Assembly: GCF_000715075.1 (NCBI RefSeq)
Contig: NC_134096.1
Coordinates: 68,825,026-68,889,025 of the forward strand
Direction: 5' to 3'
Length of the DNA stretch: 64,000 bases
Origin: Nicotiana tabacum
Lineage: Eukaryota > Streptophyta > Magnoliopsida > Solanales > Solanaceae
The notes beneath the pieces were generated by a model that was not told where the DNA came from, ran no database searches, and saw nothing but the letters and a program-made list of their open reading frames with translations. Below are positions 32,930 through 43,600 of the stretch, piece by piece. How positions within the stretch are numbered: position 1 is the first letter of the stretch; the number at the start of each line of letters is the position of its first letter. The position numbers were made by a program, and so were the translations under genes.

Positions 32930-34645
32930 ATGGCTGCCTTTGAAGTATCTTTACAGATTAATTCATCGAAATAAAGTATCTCTACAGATGCAGGTGTGTC
33001 TCAAAGACCTGGTGCTCAATCATCTCAGAAATCATAATCTGCATCACATTCGCAACTTAGGCATCGCCATCTCCAATTTCGGTTGTTCAATGTCAAACTG
33101 CTTGTTACAAGCAAGGCTCATCTCGGAAACAATAATATCCTTCCTTCTATCAAACAGTTTCATGGTGAATATGAATCTGCAGAAATTGGATTCAAAGAAG
33201 TTGTCAATGGCCTCCTTTGTTTCTATATCGAGCTCTTGACCTTACTCTCTGCAACTCCTGCACTTTTCAAACAATGACACTCCCACTCCCCCTCATTTCA
33301 CTGCCATAATAATTATTACCTCAATTCTATTTCGGATTTGATCCTTTTGTTTTTTTGAGAACAACAGCAAAAAATCTAGTGGAGTCCATCTCTAAATCTT
33401 TCAATAGGAGAGCAATTCTCGGGATTACCCAGTCAAAACAATCTCTTCTAAATGAAATGGACTAAGAGTTACCACTCCAGCACTGAGAGACAAGATTATC
33501 AGCTGTATCAGTGAGGTTATAGAGATCATGTATTTAGTCATAAGTGGAGTATACCAACCCAAGCGTCCTGCCAGAAACGAGTTTCCATACCATTTCCAAG
33601 CTGGATCTTTGTATTAGCTTTAAAAGTGGACCAGGAGCAACTGATGTGTTTCCAGAGGATTACCTCATGAGAGGATAGGACAGGGCCTGTGTGCCAAGGG
33701 CCATATTTGCTAGAAATTACCCTTCTCCAAGAGCATCTTGTTTATTTTCCATATCTCCACAGCCACTTCAAAAGCAAACTATCATTGTGTGATTTAAAGT
33801 TCCTAATGCCGCGTACTATTCTCCAGCAAAACCTTGTCCCACTTCACCAAATGAAACGACCTCCTATCCTTGTTATCCTCCCATAAAAAGTCCCTTCTAA
33901 TCCTGTCTAGTTTCTTTTTTACACTCATAGGCATCGGAAATAAAGACATAAGATAAGTGGGGAGAGAGTCAAGAACACTATTAATGAGAATAACCCCACC
34001 TCCCAATGAAAGATACTGACTTTTCTACATGGCTAATCTCATTTCGCACCTATCAATTTTTTGCCATATCTGTTCTGATTTGTATCTCGCACCTAAAGGC
34101 ATACCCAGATAATCAGTAGGAAGCTCACCAATTTGACAAACCAAGACTTCTCCTAGCCTCTCGATATCCTGGACATCATTGATAGCATACATGGAGCTCT
34201 TTCCCAAATTTATCTTTAGACCCGAAACTGCTTCAAAAAGTACTAAGATAGCCCTCGGGTATCTTAATTGTGATTCTTCTGCACTACATAAAAGAGTATC
34301 ATCTGCATAGAGAAGGTGAGAGACTTCTACTTCAATGTTCTCCAATGTACCTGGTCTGAAGCCTTTGATCCACTGTAGAGACATAGCTTTGCGTAGCATT
34401 GAGCTTAAACCCTCCATAGATAAATAAGAAAGGGATAATGGATCCTTTCAGTGGTTCCTACAAACTGCTCAGCCTTGGTTGCATCTTAGATCTAGTTATT
34501 ATCCTAGATATTTTCACCCGTGGACGAGGAGCAGTAGACATGACTATTGGTTCTTGGATGAAGTTTTTTCGCATCTTCAAGGAGAAGTAGATGGGACCAT
34601 TCCAGTAGGGACAGATGTGTTGTGCACGCAAAGTGTCTGCTTCTG
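32930..34645 (+). pseudogene. Tandem F-box gene copy, decayed and split by a LINE
   Basis: The 5' piece (32930-33347) aligns with the intact gene from its LPLKCL region (gctgcctttgaagtat) through agaaattggattc to ttcggatttgatccttt. It has an internal insertion or duplication of about 35 bases near 32960, in-frame stops and deletions. It resumes at 34441 (gatcctttcagtggttcctac) and runs to about 34645 (acagatgtgttgtgcacgcaaagtgt), where another insertion or deletion removes the rest of the coding part. The first 20-30 codons, including the start, are not recognisable. The 3' flank reappears at 34840. Confidence 0.85.
33348..34440 (-). mobile_element. 5'-truncated LINE inserted in the F-box copy
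   Basis: Both sides carry GATCCTTT (33340-33347 and 34441-34448), an 8-bp target duplication that falls inside a continuous F-box codon series. On the minus strand the piece codes for the end of a LINE reverse transcriptase, with the catalytic YADD (34298-34309), then YLGMPLG and FLWEDNKDRR. Frames break at about 34010 and again at about 33800. The 3' tail is the short T tract at 33344-33356 on the plus strand. Only the last 1.1 kb of the LINE arrived, which is usual for target-primed insertion. Confidence 0.9.
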
Positions 34646-34800
34646 CAGTGTTGTAAAAAGCGTGCGCTTCATCGCTTTAAGCTTGAACTGAGGCGAGGCA
34701 ACCTCTGTTAGGCTTCAGAGATCTGAGGTGAGACAGCTTTAGTGAAGCACTCACTTCAGTTGGTGAAGCGAGAAGCAAGAAAGCAAGGAAGCTTTTTCTT
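34645..34800 (+). mobile_element. hAT-like fragment (cagtgttgtaaaaagcg end)
   Basis: It begins cagtgttgtaaaaagcgtgcg and continues with cgcttcatcgctttaagc and gaggcgaggcaacc, like the plant elements whose ends read agtgttttaaaaagcgc. The far end is unclear. It replaces the second half of the F-box copy. Confidence 0.4.
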
Positions 34801-34839
34801 TTTTAAAGAAAAAGGGCACATTTTGGAAGGAAAAAGGGA

Positions 34840-35165
34840 AGGATGAAAAAAGGTATTTATTTTGCCATGAATGAAACTTATGGCATGTGTTTTGGTGGTT
34901 GCTGGATCTGGATTGAAGAATCATTTTTCACCCTTTAGAAGATATGATTTCAGTTATCTATTCTTCAAGAATGGTTCTTTTGATGCATTTGGTTTTTCTA
35001 CATCAGTTGAGCCTCTATGTGTTTACATTTATGTATATGCATGTCTTTGAAGCATTAGGGCTGGAATCAGAGTTTAGTGCACATTTACTGCCGTGCTCAT
35101 TTATCCAGTTTTGCTGGTTTAATCTTTTTGGGGGAATTATGTTAGTTCTCTCTTTTTCTTAAGTA
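34840..35165 (+). pseudogene. 3' flank of the decayed F-box copy
   Basis: It aligns with 32570-32890 downstream of the intact F-box gene: tatggcatgtgtttt against tatgctatgtgtttt, then acatcagttgagcctctatg and cagagtttagtgcacattta. This shows where the tandem duplication ended. Confidence 0.75.
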
Positions 35166-35945
35166 ATGTGAAACATAAGTCGGAATGGTTCATTCATTAC
35201 AGATGATGAATTAAGCATGTAACCAACCAAGTGTTCTTAAGCTTTGTTTGGTTATGGCATGTAGCATGAATATGGGATATTTATCATTAAGCTAGACTAA
35301 GCTGTACTAACTGTGCCTTCACAAGTTTGACTATTCTATTTTTTCCAGCCTTGGTACTTCTATAAGAAACTCAAGTTTATGGTTACCTCTGTTGTGCTCT
35401 TGCTCTAAATGTAATGAGAAGACAAAACTGCATTTGAAACAAAACGCTATTAGCTGTTGCAGGCTAAATTTTACCAGCTTTCAGGGCAGTGCCCTGAAGC
35501 TGTTCTCTATAACGTTCCTGAGCAGTGCCCTGAAGCTAAACCTCTGTAACATTCTGAATTCATGGTAAGATCATTTTTCAAATGCAACAACTACGTCAAA
35601 TCAGAAGCTATTATCTTTGTACAAGATTGCTGTGCATTTTTTTTTACCGGTGGCCCCAAACCCATAAATAACCCTAGGAGAGTGACCAAAATAAAGTTCC
35701 AGGAAAAAAGGGCAAATGCCTTTCTGCAAATGCAGGTTGGCTACCAGGGAGTCGGGAACCAAAGAAAGGCATAATTAGACTCAAAGAACAAAACTACTGT
35801 GCAAAAATAAAAAAATAAAAAAATGCAAGTACCTATAGCGCATGGCTATAGACTAATGGACTACCTAACGATCGCTAGCCGAGTCCAAAGGCGTATAGCG
35901 CATGTTATAAACTCACTCCCCCTGTCCCCTCTCTCCTTCCTTGAT
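35166..35945. other. Intergenic DNA, no gene seen
   Basis: Two small local repeats: cagtgccctgaagct occurs twice near 35487-35540, and tatagcgcatg twice at about 35836 and 35896. A 70-codon frame at 35562-35774 has no recognisable features. Confidence 0.45.
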
Positions 35946-36157
35946 ACTACAACAACAACCCAGTATAATTTTACTAGTGGGATCTGGGGAGGGTAGTGTG
36001 TATGCAGACCTTACCCCTACCCTGGGATAGAGAGGCTGTTTCCAATAGACCCTCGGCATCCTTCCCTCCAAAAACTCTCCACCTTGCTCTTGGGGTGACT
36101 CGAACTCACAACCTCTTGGTTGGAAGTGGAGGGTGCTTACCATCAGAGCAACCCACT
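35946..36157 (-). mobile_element. TS-type SINE, near full length
   Basis: The plus strand reads (caa)n, cccagtataattttacta, gggatctggggagggtagtg, then a long body. At 36097-36107 is a reversed B box (gactcgaactc) and at about 36139-36155 a reversed A box (taccatcagagcaaccc). The TTG-repeat tail, the tRNA-like head and the 210-bp length fit the tobacco TS family. Confidence 0.8.
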
Positions 36158-36240
36158 TTGTCAGATGGATTGTAGCTAATGGGGATTGAACCAATGACCT
36201 TATAAAGATTTTGAACCCCCTTGACCACTAAGCTATGCTT
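36158..36240 (-). mobile_element. Second tRNA-like head abutting the TS SINE
   Basis: On the minus strand this reads gcatagcttagtggtcaag (A-box-like) and, about 30 bases later, ggttcaatcccc (B-box-like), followed immediately by the TS SINE head. It could be the head of another SINE, a dimer, or a decayed tRNA gene whose anticodon region resembles ctttataagg. Confidence 0.45.
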
Positions 36241-36808
36241 TTGGGTTGTCTTCCAGAAATGGTTCCCCCCTTCTTTTCTTTTAAAAAAAACTTCAACCAT
36301 TAAAGCGAAACCCCAAGGTCCTACCACCTATTTTCAATCAGTTACCAATAAAACACAAGTTTTAAGGTATATTCTAGTCATAGAACTAGAATCTTGCTCA
36401 ACTTTCGAGAAAAAGCGCCTTTAGTCCACATCGAAAAGGAGGAAAAACTTCAATTCTAGGTATTTTTCTAACTCCTTGATTTTACTACCTAGAGATTTTT
36501 ATAGTAAATATTAATGATATCTATATGTTTAAATTTTCATTTTTTAAATTTCAATTCTGTTTTTGTTGTTATCTAATATTTAGTTTAGATTATTTAATTT
36601 AGCTTACGGTTTAATTCACAGTTTAATTATATGAATTAGTTATTAGTTTAGAATTCGCCATAGATTGTTAGTTTAGAATCTAATTTATTTTTGCCTCGGT
36701 ATCGCGTAAATTTATATTTGTGATTAAATAGTCAGGTGAATTCGGTATTTCTTTAGGCTGAATTGTGGGGTTGTTTGGTGACTGTTAAAAACATGGGGTT
36801 GATGTAAA
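36241..36808. other. AT-rich intergenic DNA, nothing recognised
   Basis: No coding frame or element boundary supported. The sequence tagtttagattatttaatttagctta and similar AT-rich repeats dominate. Confidence 0.4.
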
Positions 36809-37999
36809 TTTTTTTTTGGTGAAGGGGGAAATATTATTAATAATAGATAGATATTACATCAGAAATAGAGCTAGTGGCACTAATACTAGGATACTACAAA
36901 CAGTGGTAGAAACATGTTACTATTGGTCCATCTTTGTCATCTTGGAGTCTTCAAGAAATAAAATTGGGCGCTAATGTTAACATATCTTGATGGTTAGGTA
37001 GTACATTCTTGATTCCTTTGTGAGCCAAAGGATGCGCCACTTTGTTGCTTTCGCAAAAGCTATGCCAGACTGCTGGATTTTTCATCTCTTCAATAAGTAC
37101 CAGCAGCCAAAGATGAGATTTTTATAAGATGGATAATCATTTTCTAAAAGTTGTATGATTTCCGTGGAGTCTTGTCTCCATTTCCAGTGGAACTAGATTT
37201 CTTTCACAAGTTATTTTAGGTCCCGTCTGCAGAGCTAAAAGTTCCATGTAGGTGTAATTGAATCCAAAGGTTGATTTATTGAAACCAACTACACAATTGC
37301 CTTGGTTATCTCTTATTACTACTCTTATGCCACTTGGTGCTGCACTATTCTTGAATGCTCCATCTGTGTTAAGCTTAAAGTGAGTTGTTGCTGGGAAAAA
37401 CCACTTGACATAAATGGAGTGTTGATGGACTGAGCTAGTAATTTGGCAATAAGTAATAAATTCTTGAGCACCCATCATATTTATCTGTGCATGAACTTGG
37501 TTAGTAAGATTATTAAAGATGTTGTGATTTGATTTAACCAATAATGCCAAAGGGCAATTGTGTCCAAGTTAGTAGGGGAATTTGAAATTGAATGTTAATG
37601 TTTTTGATGGTTAGAAGCCAGTGATCCTCAGAGAAGGAAATGTTGTGCATATCTATGCCTAAAGTATTCCAAATATTATAAGCAATGGGGTAACTAATAA
37701 AGTTGTGTTCGGTAGACTCATTGCCATATTGCAAACTGGGCAGACGGTATTATTAATAATCCCTAATATATGTAAATAGGCACGAGCGGGAATCAATCAT
37801 AGAGACATTGCCATAGGAAGGATTTAATTGTTTAGAGTATGGGGATCCAAATCCATCGGAAAGTGTCCCTAATTTGTGTTTCTGGTTGGAGTAATTTGAA
37901 CACCGATTTTGTTGTGATAATGCCATTTGTATTTAAGGACCAAACGGGGGTAGCTATAACGTAAGGAGTAGTGGGAATATGGATGGATACAATCTTATT
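36809..37999 (-). mobile_element. LINE, 3' third (zinc-binding RT-associated and RNase H regions)
   Basis: On the minus strand the piece encodes a region with NFISYPIAYNIWNTLG, typical of the zinc-binding domain after plant LINE reverse transcriptases. It then encodes an RNase H region with KLNTDGAFKNS, where D is the first catalytic residue, then IRVVIRDNQGNCV and MELLALQTG. The order ends at a poly-A tail, seen as T9 at 36809-36817. Frames are shifted at about 37540. The rest of the same LINE lies at 50037-50446 and 61462-62732, split off by two LTR elements. Confidence 0.8.
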
Positions 38000-38717
38000 T
38001 GTTTACCCGAAAAATAGATAGAGTTAAATTTGTACGTAGTTCTAAAGGTATGTGATATAATTTGACACAAATCGTAAGAATGAATACAAATATCGAGTGT
38101 TGACTGTAAAGAATGAAAAATAAGCAAAGTTGGAAAGAAGATGATTTATGGATTAGGCAGAATCAATTTACGAAGCCAAAAAAGGATAACTTTTCACTAT
38201 AGGAATGTATGATATCGCAGTTACAATGTATGCTAAAACTTGATCCTTTACAGAAATAATAACCATCCCCTTTATAGTGGAGGAATCTTACTTTAGATAT
38301 AATTAAAAATACATAGTGGGAGACCCATGATAAGTCAGCTTTTCCATAATTACTGCCATGATTCTCTCCTCTAGTGCGGTTGCAACGACTCTTCTCTATG
38401 AGCTCGATATCGACTCGAGCTTGATATCGACTCGAGCTCTCGATCTTGACTCGAGCTCGATTCTGACTCATATAAGTTCGGGGTCAGTGTTGGTCGGTCT
38501 CTGCCTCATAAGCTCGATAACTCCACTTCGCATCATAGTTCGATTTGGATTCGAGCTCGATAATGATAACGAGCTCGACATTGATCGGTCCCTAGGGTTC
38601 GAAGCTCGATGACCTAACTTTGGACCTCAACCTGATATTATGAAGACGCTCTTCGATCCAAAGCATTACTATTTCGACCAGTTCGTGCGAAAGACTAACC
38701 GGTTTTGACCGTATACA
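38000..38717 (-). repeat. 3' LTR of the Tat-like element
   Basis: 718 bp. It contains a cluster of gagctcgat and actcgagct palindromic repeats (about 38395-38470 and 38545-38620). The sequence caacctataaataacc (38915-38930), a TATA-like motif, lies outside the LTR and upstream of the antisense gene. Confidence 0.9.
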
Positions 38718-38731
38718 GATAGTCCCCTCGT
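38718..38731 (-). other. Polypurine tract of the Tat-like element
   Basis: On the minus strand this reads aacgaggggactatc immediately before TGTATACGG, the LTR start. The form is typical of this lineage in Solanaceae. Confidence 0.75.
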
Positions 38732-38917
38732 TTCTCGGGAAGGATGTAGCGAGAAACGACATGATTTTTCAACAGTACGATTAGATATATACTGACGTTT
38801 GCATCAAGTCCGATCATGACGTGTGTGATAGCTGTCCCGTCGGTTCAGTTTATCGAGGTATTTAATGCATGTCAGACGATGGTCGGCCATTATCGAAATT
38901 GAACCGCCATTGCTCAA

Positions 38918-38930
38918 CCTATAAATAACC
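38918..38930 (+). promoter_or_regulatory. TATA-like motif upstream of the antisense gene
   Basis: cctataaataacc lies about 180 bp upstream of the antisense start codon and is followed by a C/T-rich leader with caatttcaatcac and tctttctcgcacc. It is placed as expected for a plant core promoter. Use is inferred, not shown. Confidence 0.45.
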
Positions 38931-39102
38931 CTCCTTTTCAATTTCAATCACTTTTACATCTCCAAACTCTAAATTTTCTAACTTCTTTCTCGCACCTTCT
39001 GAATTCATCTGTAAGTCTACAAAATTTTCCTTCTGCGTTTTCTACTGCAAAATCTTTCTTTAAAATACCATATCTTTGATATCTCCTTCTTCAAATCCAA
39101 AA

Positions 39103-41661
39103 ATGGTGAAAACATAAAAAACCGTCCCCCAAAAAGAAAAAGCTTCTTCTTTCCAGTCTACCGCCGACAAAACACCGGTGGATCCATGGCTTGAGGAGTG
39201 CGTTCCCGTGGCGTGTGTTCTTACCTCCGATTTTAAGGTTGACAAAGGCTCGTCGGTTCCCGATCGATGTGAGCCAGTATCGAGGTATATGTGTTCGATA
39301 ACCGAGGGGTATCTCGAACAGATAAGAAAAGATTATAACTGGGAGAACAAAGAAGTGGTAGTTCCCTCTCCCGAAGAGGATATTACTACTCACATGAAAG
39401 GGTTTTTAAGTGTGTACGCTTTCACGTTAGGCCCCCTCGACCCTGTTATCATTGATTTTTGCTGTAAATACCAAATAACCTTAGGTCAAATCCATCCTTT
39501 GTTTTGGCGGATCGTTATTCTGATCTGTTTCTTTGTGAACAAAATCGAGGGGATGTCTTTCACCCTCGACCACCTCATTAGATTGTACTGCCCCGCCTCT
39601 TTCGAGGCTTAATAAAACTACAGCGCCGGGCCACCAAGGTTCTGTTCTCAAGCATAGATGAGGACAAGGATCGAGGCTAGATGGGAAGGTTCGTTCGAGT
39701 GAAGACGTCGGACCTTATACCGGTTGAGAAGATGCCATTTCCCGAAGAATGGAACATGAAGCGTAAGTATAACTCTGTTATAATCTCCCATTGTTTTGCC
39801 CTTTCGTTTCCTTTCTTACTGATATCCCTTTTTGTGGTGCAACAGTTCCATGGATGCCCGGTGCGGTTCCCGACCTCAAGGACTGGGTACGGGCCCTGAC
39901 TTCGACTTCTACGTACGCCGAACGCTCATGGCGTGATTTGTCAAAGGGCCGATGGGAGGCCAAAAATCATGGTAATCTCCTTTCCCGCCTCATTGATAGT
40001 TCGAACTGTTTTTCATACACTCAAATCAATTTTCTTGTGTGTAGGTCTGGGCAAGGATGTGATTTTGAGACCCCTGTCCGACAAGGAGGAAACTTTGGCA
40101 CCGGTTTCTAAATCGGTGAAGGACAATAAGAGAAAAAGGGCCCCTACTTCCGAAAACCCAAAACTAAAGGCTCGTAAGTCGAGGAAGAATACCATCCCTT
40201 TAACCTTAGAATCAGTTCGACGTCTAAGGGATAAAGACGAGGAAGAAGAAGAAGACGACGGGTCCGTACTGGTGGCCCGAGTGAAGAAAACCATTTATTC
40301 TCCACAGGAAGCTGGATCAATGGAAGTTTACAAGGCTCCGTCTCGAACTGAGGGTATATCGGAGAAAGATTCGGGCAAAGTCCCCGAACCATTAGAGATC
40401 GAGGATATCTCCCATCGAAGTCAACAGATGGTGGATATGTCTGAAGGGGCCATCCCTGAATCTCTTCGAACCGAAGAGAATGCCCCAAGCGACTCACTTG
40501 GGGTAGTAGTTATCGAAGACTCGCCGACTTTCCCTGATTTTTCTGAAGGGGCGATTCGGGAAGCCCAAGCTTTGGGGGCCCTCGAGGTAGATGGATCTCA
40601 TGAGGGAGAGGACCCTTTTCGTGATTTATTTACCGGTGTCGAGGACGTTGCCGACACTAGTGATGCATCTGATCTTTTCCTCGGAGTGCAGCAGGCTTTG
40701 AATCGGGTAAGCCTTAACTTACTCCATTGGTATTGCCTTTATGATTGTTTTTCTTTTCTAACTTCATTTCTTCTTTCTTTTAAGACCACAACAGTTCATC
40801 GAGAAGCATGTTCTCGGTCTCGAACCGAGCTGCATCGATACGAGGCTGACCTTCAACGGGTCATAGAGGAGAGGAACGCCCTTAAACTCCTCTTAGGGCA
40901 AAGGGGAGAGGAAATCAAAGACCTCCAAGCTGAGTTGGCCAAGGCTCACCAAGATTAGACCAATCTGTCCGAGCAGGTAATGATACTATTAAAAGCTATG
41001 GGTTCGATATCGAAACAATGGCTAATTTTTTGGTCTCACAGCTGCAGCAGAAACTTGAGATGATCGGGAAACTCCGCGAGGAGGTCGATGTGATAAAGGC
41101 GGAGTCCTTGAGTGGAAAGAAAGTATGGACCGCTATGCTGCAGAGAAAGAGGCTGCTCGAGCCCAATTATCATTAGCCGAAAACCAACTTCAAAGCATGA
41201 AGGAGAAAAGCTCGGTTCAGGCAAAAAGAATAGAGGAGCTCGAGGCTCGGTTGGCCTCCGAACTTGCCAAGGCCAAATCTAACGCCGAAAAGGCAAAGGC
41301 CGATGCAGATGCATTCGTGGCCATCTATCGGGCCGATGCTAAAGCTGCTCATGTACAAGCAAGAGAGGCAGCCAAGACCGCCAACACTCGAGCACATTGG
41401 GTTGCTGAACTTGCTAAGTGCCGATCTCGGAGGGAGACCCTCGAGGAGATCTATGCTCGAGGTTTCAATCTCACCGAAGAGATAAAAAGGGCGAAAGAGC
41501 TCGAAGTTGATGCTGAAGCCTTGGCTTGCCATGATGATGATGGTGACGCTGATGATGATGGTGATGATGATGATGGCGATGATGGGAGCAAGAGTGGGTC
41601 CGAGAGCGGGGAGGAGCCCGATGGAGAAGAGACTGCCCCCGTAGATAACCAAGAAACTTAG
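39103..41661 (+). pseudogene. Decayed, spliced antisense gene of the Tat-like element (Transposase_28-like / putative gypsy-type protein)
   Basis: This gene is opposite in strand to gag-pol. The likely exons are 39103-39762, 39846-39971, 40045-40706, 40795-40976 and 41042-41661, each bounded by GT and AG. The first exon has GFLSVYAFTLGPLDP and LGQIHPLFWRI, like the 'putative gypsy type transposon' domain annotated in plants. The later exons give a charged region, then a coiled coil (RIEELEARLASELAKAK) and an acidic D/G-rich tail from GAT repeats (41533-41585). Breaks are a stop at codon 5 (39115), a frameshift near 39607, stops at 39678 and 40957, and a frameshift near 41110. The role of the intact protein is unknown. 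Confidence 0.75.
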
Positions 41662-41903
41662 CCCTTAGTTTTCATTTTGGTTTTTTGTGTAGGGTCCTGT
41701 TCGGACATTGTAAACATTCTTGTATATATTTATAAAGATCTTTTCTTTTCCCGACTTTCCTCTGTTTTATTCTCTTTTATTTTCCCGACTTTCCTCTGTT
41801 TTATTCTTTGCCTCGTGAAGATTTTGTTTTATTCATGCCTTATGAATATTTTCATAAGGATTTAGGCAATTTGATTGTATTTGGACCTTGTAGCCTTTAT
41901 AAC

Positions 41904-43022
41904 CGAGTGAGTGCTTTCTCGAACTCAAAATAAGGTAGACCGTAGGCTTAGTAGTCGAGTGAGTGATTACTCGAACTTGAAGTAATATAGCCTGTAGACT
42001 AATTAGTCGAGTGAGTGATTCGAACTTGAAGTAATATAGCCCGTAGGCTTAATGATCGAGTGAGTTATTCAAACTTGAAGTAATGTAGCCCGTAGGCTTA
42101 GTAGTCAAGTGAGTGCTTACTTGAACTCAAAGTGATGTAGCCCGTAGGCTTTATTAGCCGAGTGAGTGATTCGAACTCGAAGTAATATAGCCCATAGGCT
42201 TAATGATCGAGTGAGTGATTCGAACTCGAAGTAATGTAGCCCATAGGCTTAATGGTCGAGTGAGTATTTGCTCGAACTCGAAATAAGAGTAGCTCGTAGG
42301 CTTAGTAGTCGAGTGAATGCTTGCTCGAACTCGAAGTAATGTAGCCCGTAGGCTTTATTAGTCGAGTGAGTGATTCGAACTCGAAGTAATATAGCTCGTA
42401 GGCTTAATGATCGAGTGAGTGATTCGAACTTGAAGTAATGTAGCCCGTAGGCTTAATGGTCGAGTGAGTATTTGCTCGAACTCAAAATAAGAGTAGCCCG
42501 TAGGCTTAGTAGTCGAGTGAGTGCTTGCTCGAACTTGAAGTGATGTAGCCCGTAGGCTTTATTAGTCGAGTGAGTGATTCGAACTCAAAGTAATGTAGCC
42601 CGTAGGCTTAATGATCGAGTGAGTGATTCGAACTCGAAGTAATGTAGCCCGTAGGCTTAATGGTCGAGTGAGTATTTTCTCGAACTTGAAATAAGAGTAG
42701 CACGTAGGCTTAGTAGTCGAGTGAGTGCTTGCTCGAACTTGAAGTGATGTAGCCCGTAGGCTTTATTAGTCGAGTGAGTGATTCGAACTCAAAGTAATGT
42801 AGCCCGTAGGCTTAATGATCGAGTGAGTGATTCGAACTCGAAGTAATGTAGCCCGTAGGCTTAATGGTCGAGTGAGTATTTTCTCGAACTTGAAATAAGA
42901 GTAGCACGTAGGCTTAGTAGTCGAGTGAGTGCTTGCTTGAACTCGAAGTGATGTAGCCCGTAGGCTTAATGATCGGGTGATTGATTCGAACTCGAAGTAA
43001 TGTAGCCCGTAGGCTTATTGGT
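41904..43022 (+). repeat. Tandem array of 49-53-bp units with a 204-bp four-unit higher-order period
   Basis: Twenty-two units each begin cgagtgagt and contain tcgaact and tagcccgtaggct. From unit 5 on, unit lengths cycle 53-49-49-53, recognisable by endings tttattagt, aatgat, aatggt and tagtagt. The cycle repeats four times (units 5-20), and two more units follow. Periods 42514-42717 and 42718-42921 are identical in every base I compared. The array lies between the antisense gene's stop and the integrase end. Confidence 0.95.
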
Positions 43023-43600
43023 CGAGTGGCAGTCCCTGATTTGTGGGGTAATCATCGGCCCTTGAGCCTGTTTGCGTAATAGATCATGAAATAGAGGATG
43101 GGTTGTAAGACATGAGATATGGGCAAAGAAGTTTCTTTTCATGTCGCTATACATGTGTTTATATTTTGTACCAGGGATCGAGCAATCTACATGAGCATGG
43201 TTCGTTTTGACCATTTGGCTCTTACAATTTTTCCTATCGGAACCCTATTGTTATGAAGTAACTTTCTTGCATCGAACTTGATATATTTGAGGGTAATGCC
43301 CCACCAGTATTCGAGGTTGATTGTAAAGAGGTCTCGGATACTGTTAAATTGTTCTAAGTTAGCACGATCAATGGTTGCCTCATTAAAAACCTTGCCGAAA
43401 CACCCATTTGGGATAAAACCGGTCTAAGGGAAAAAGAGTGCAACGCGTGCTTTCAGACCTAAGGCTTCGTGTTGAATGATCCATCCTTGTTCTTGATTGA
43501 ACTCCTGCAAGGGTTAGTTTCGAAATATAAACAAAAATGGGAGGGTCATACCTTAGAGGTAGTATCGTTTTAGGTGTGACATGTTCCAATTGCTTGGTAG

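Noticed and set aside
37137..37734. Possible host RNase H-like gene on the minus strand
   Set aside because: The zinc-binding plus RNase H order, the frameshift and the poly-A tail show it is the end of a LINE.
41904..43022. Regular spacing reminiscent of a CRISPR array
   Set aside because: Units are fully tandem with no unique spacers, and the DNA is plant. It is a minisatellite/higher-order array.
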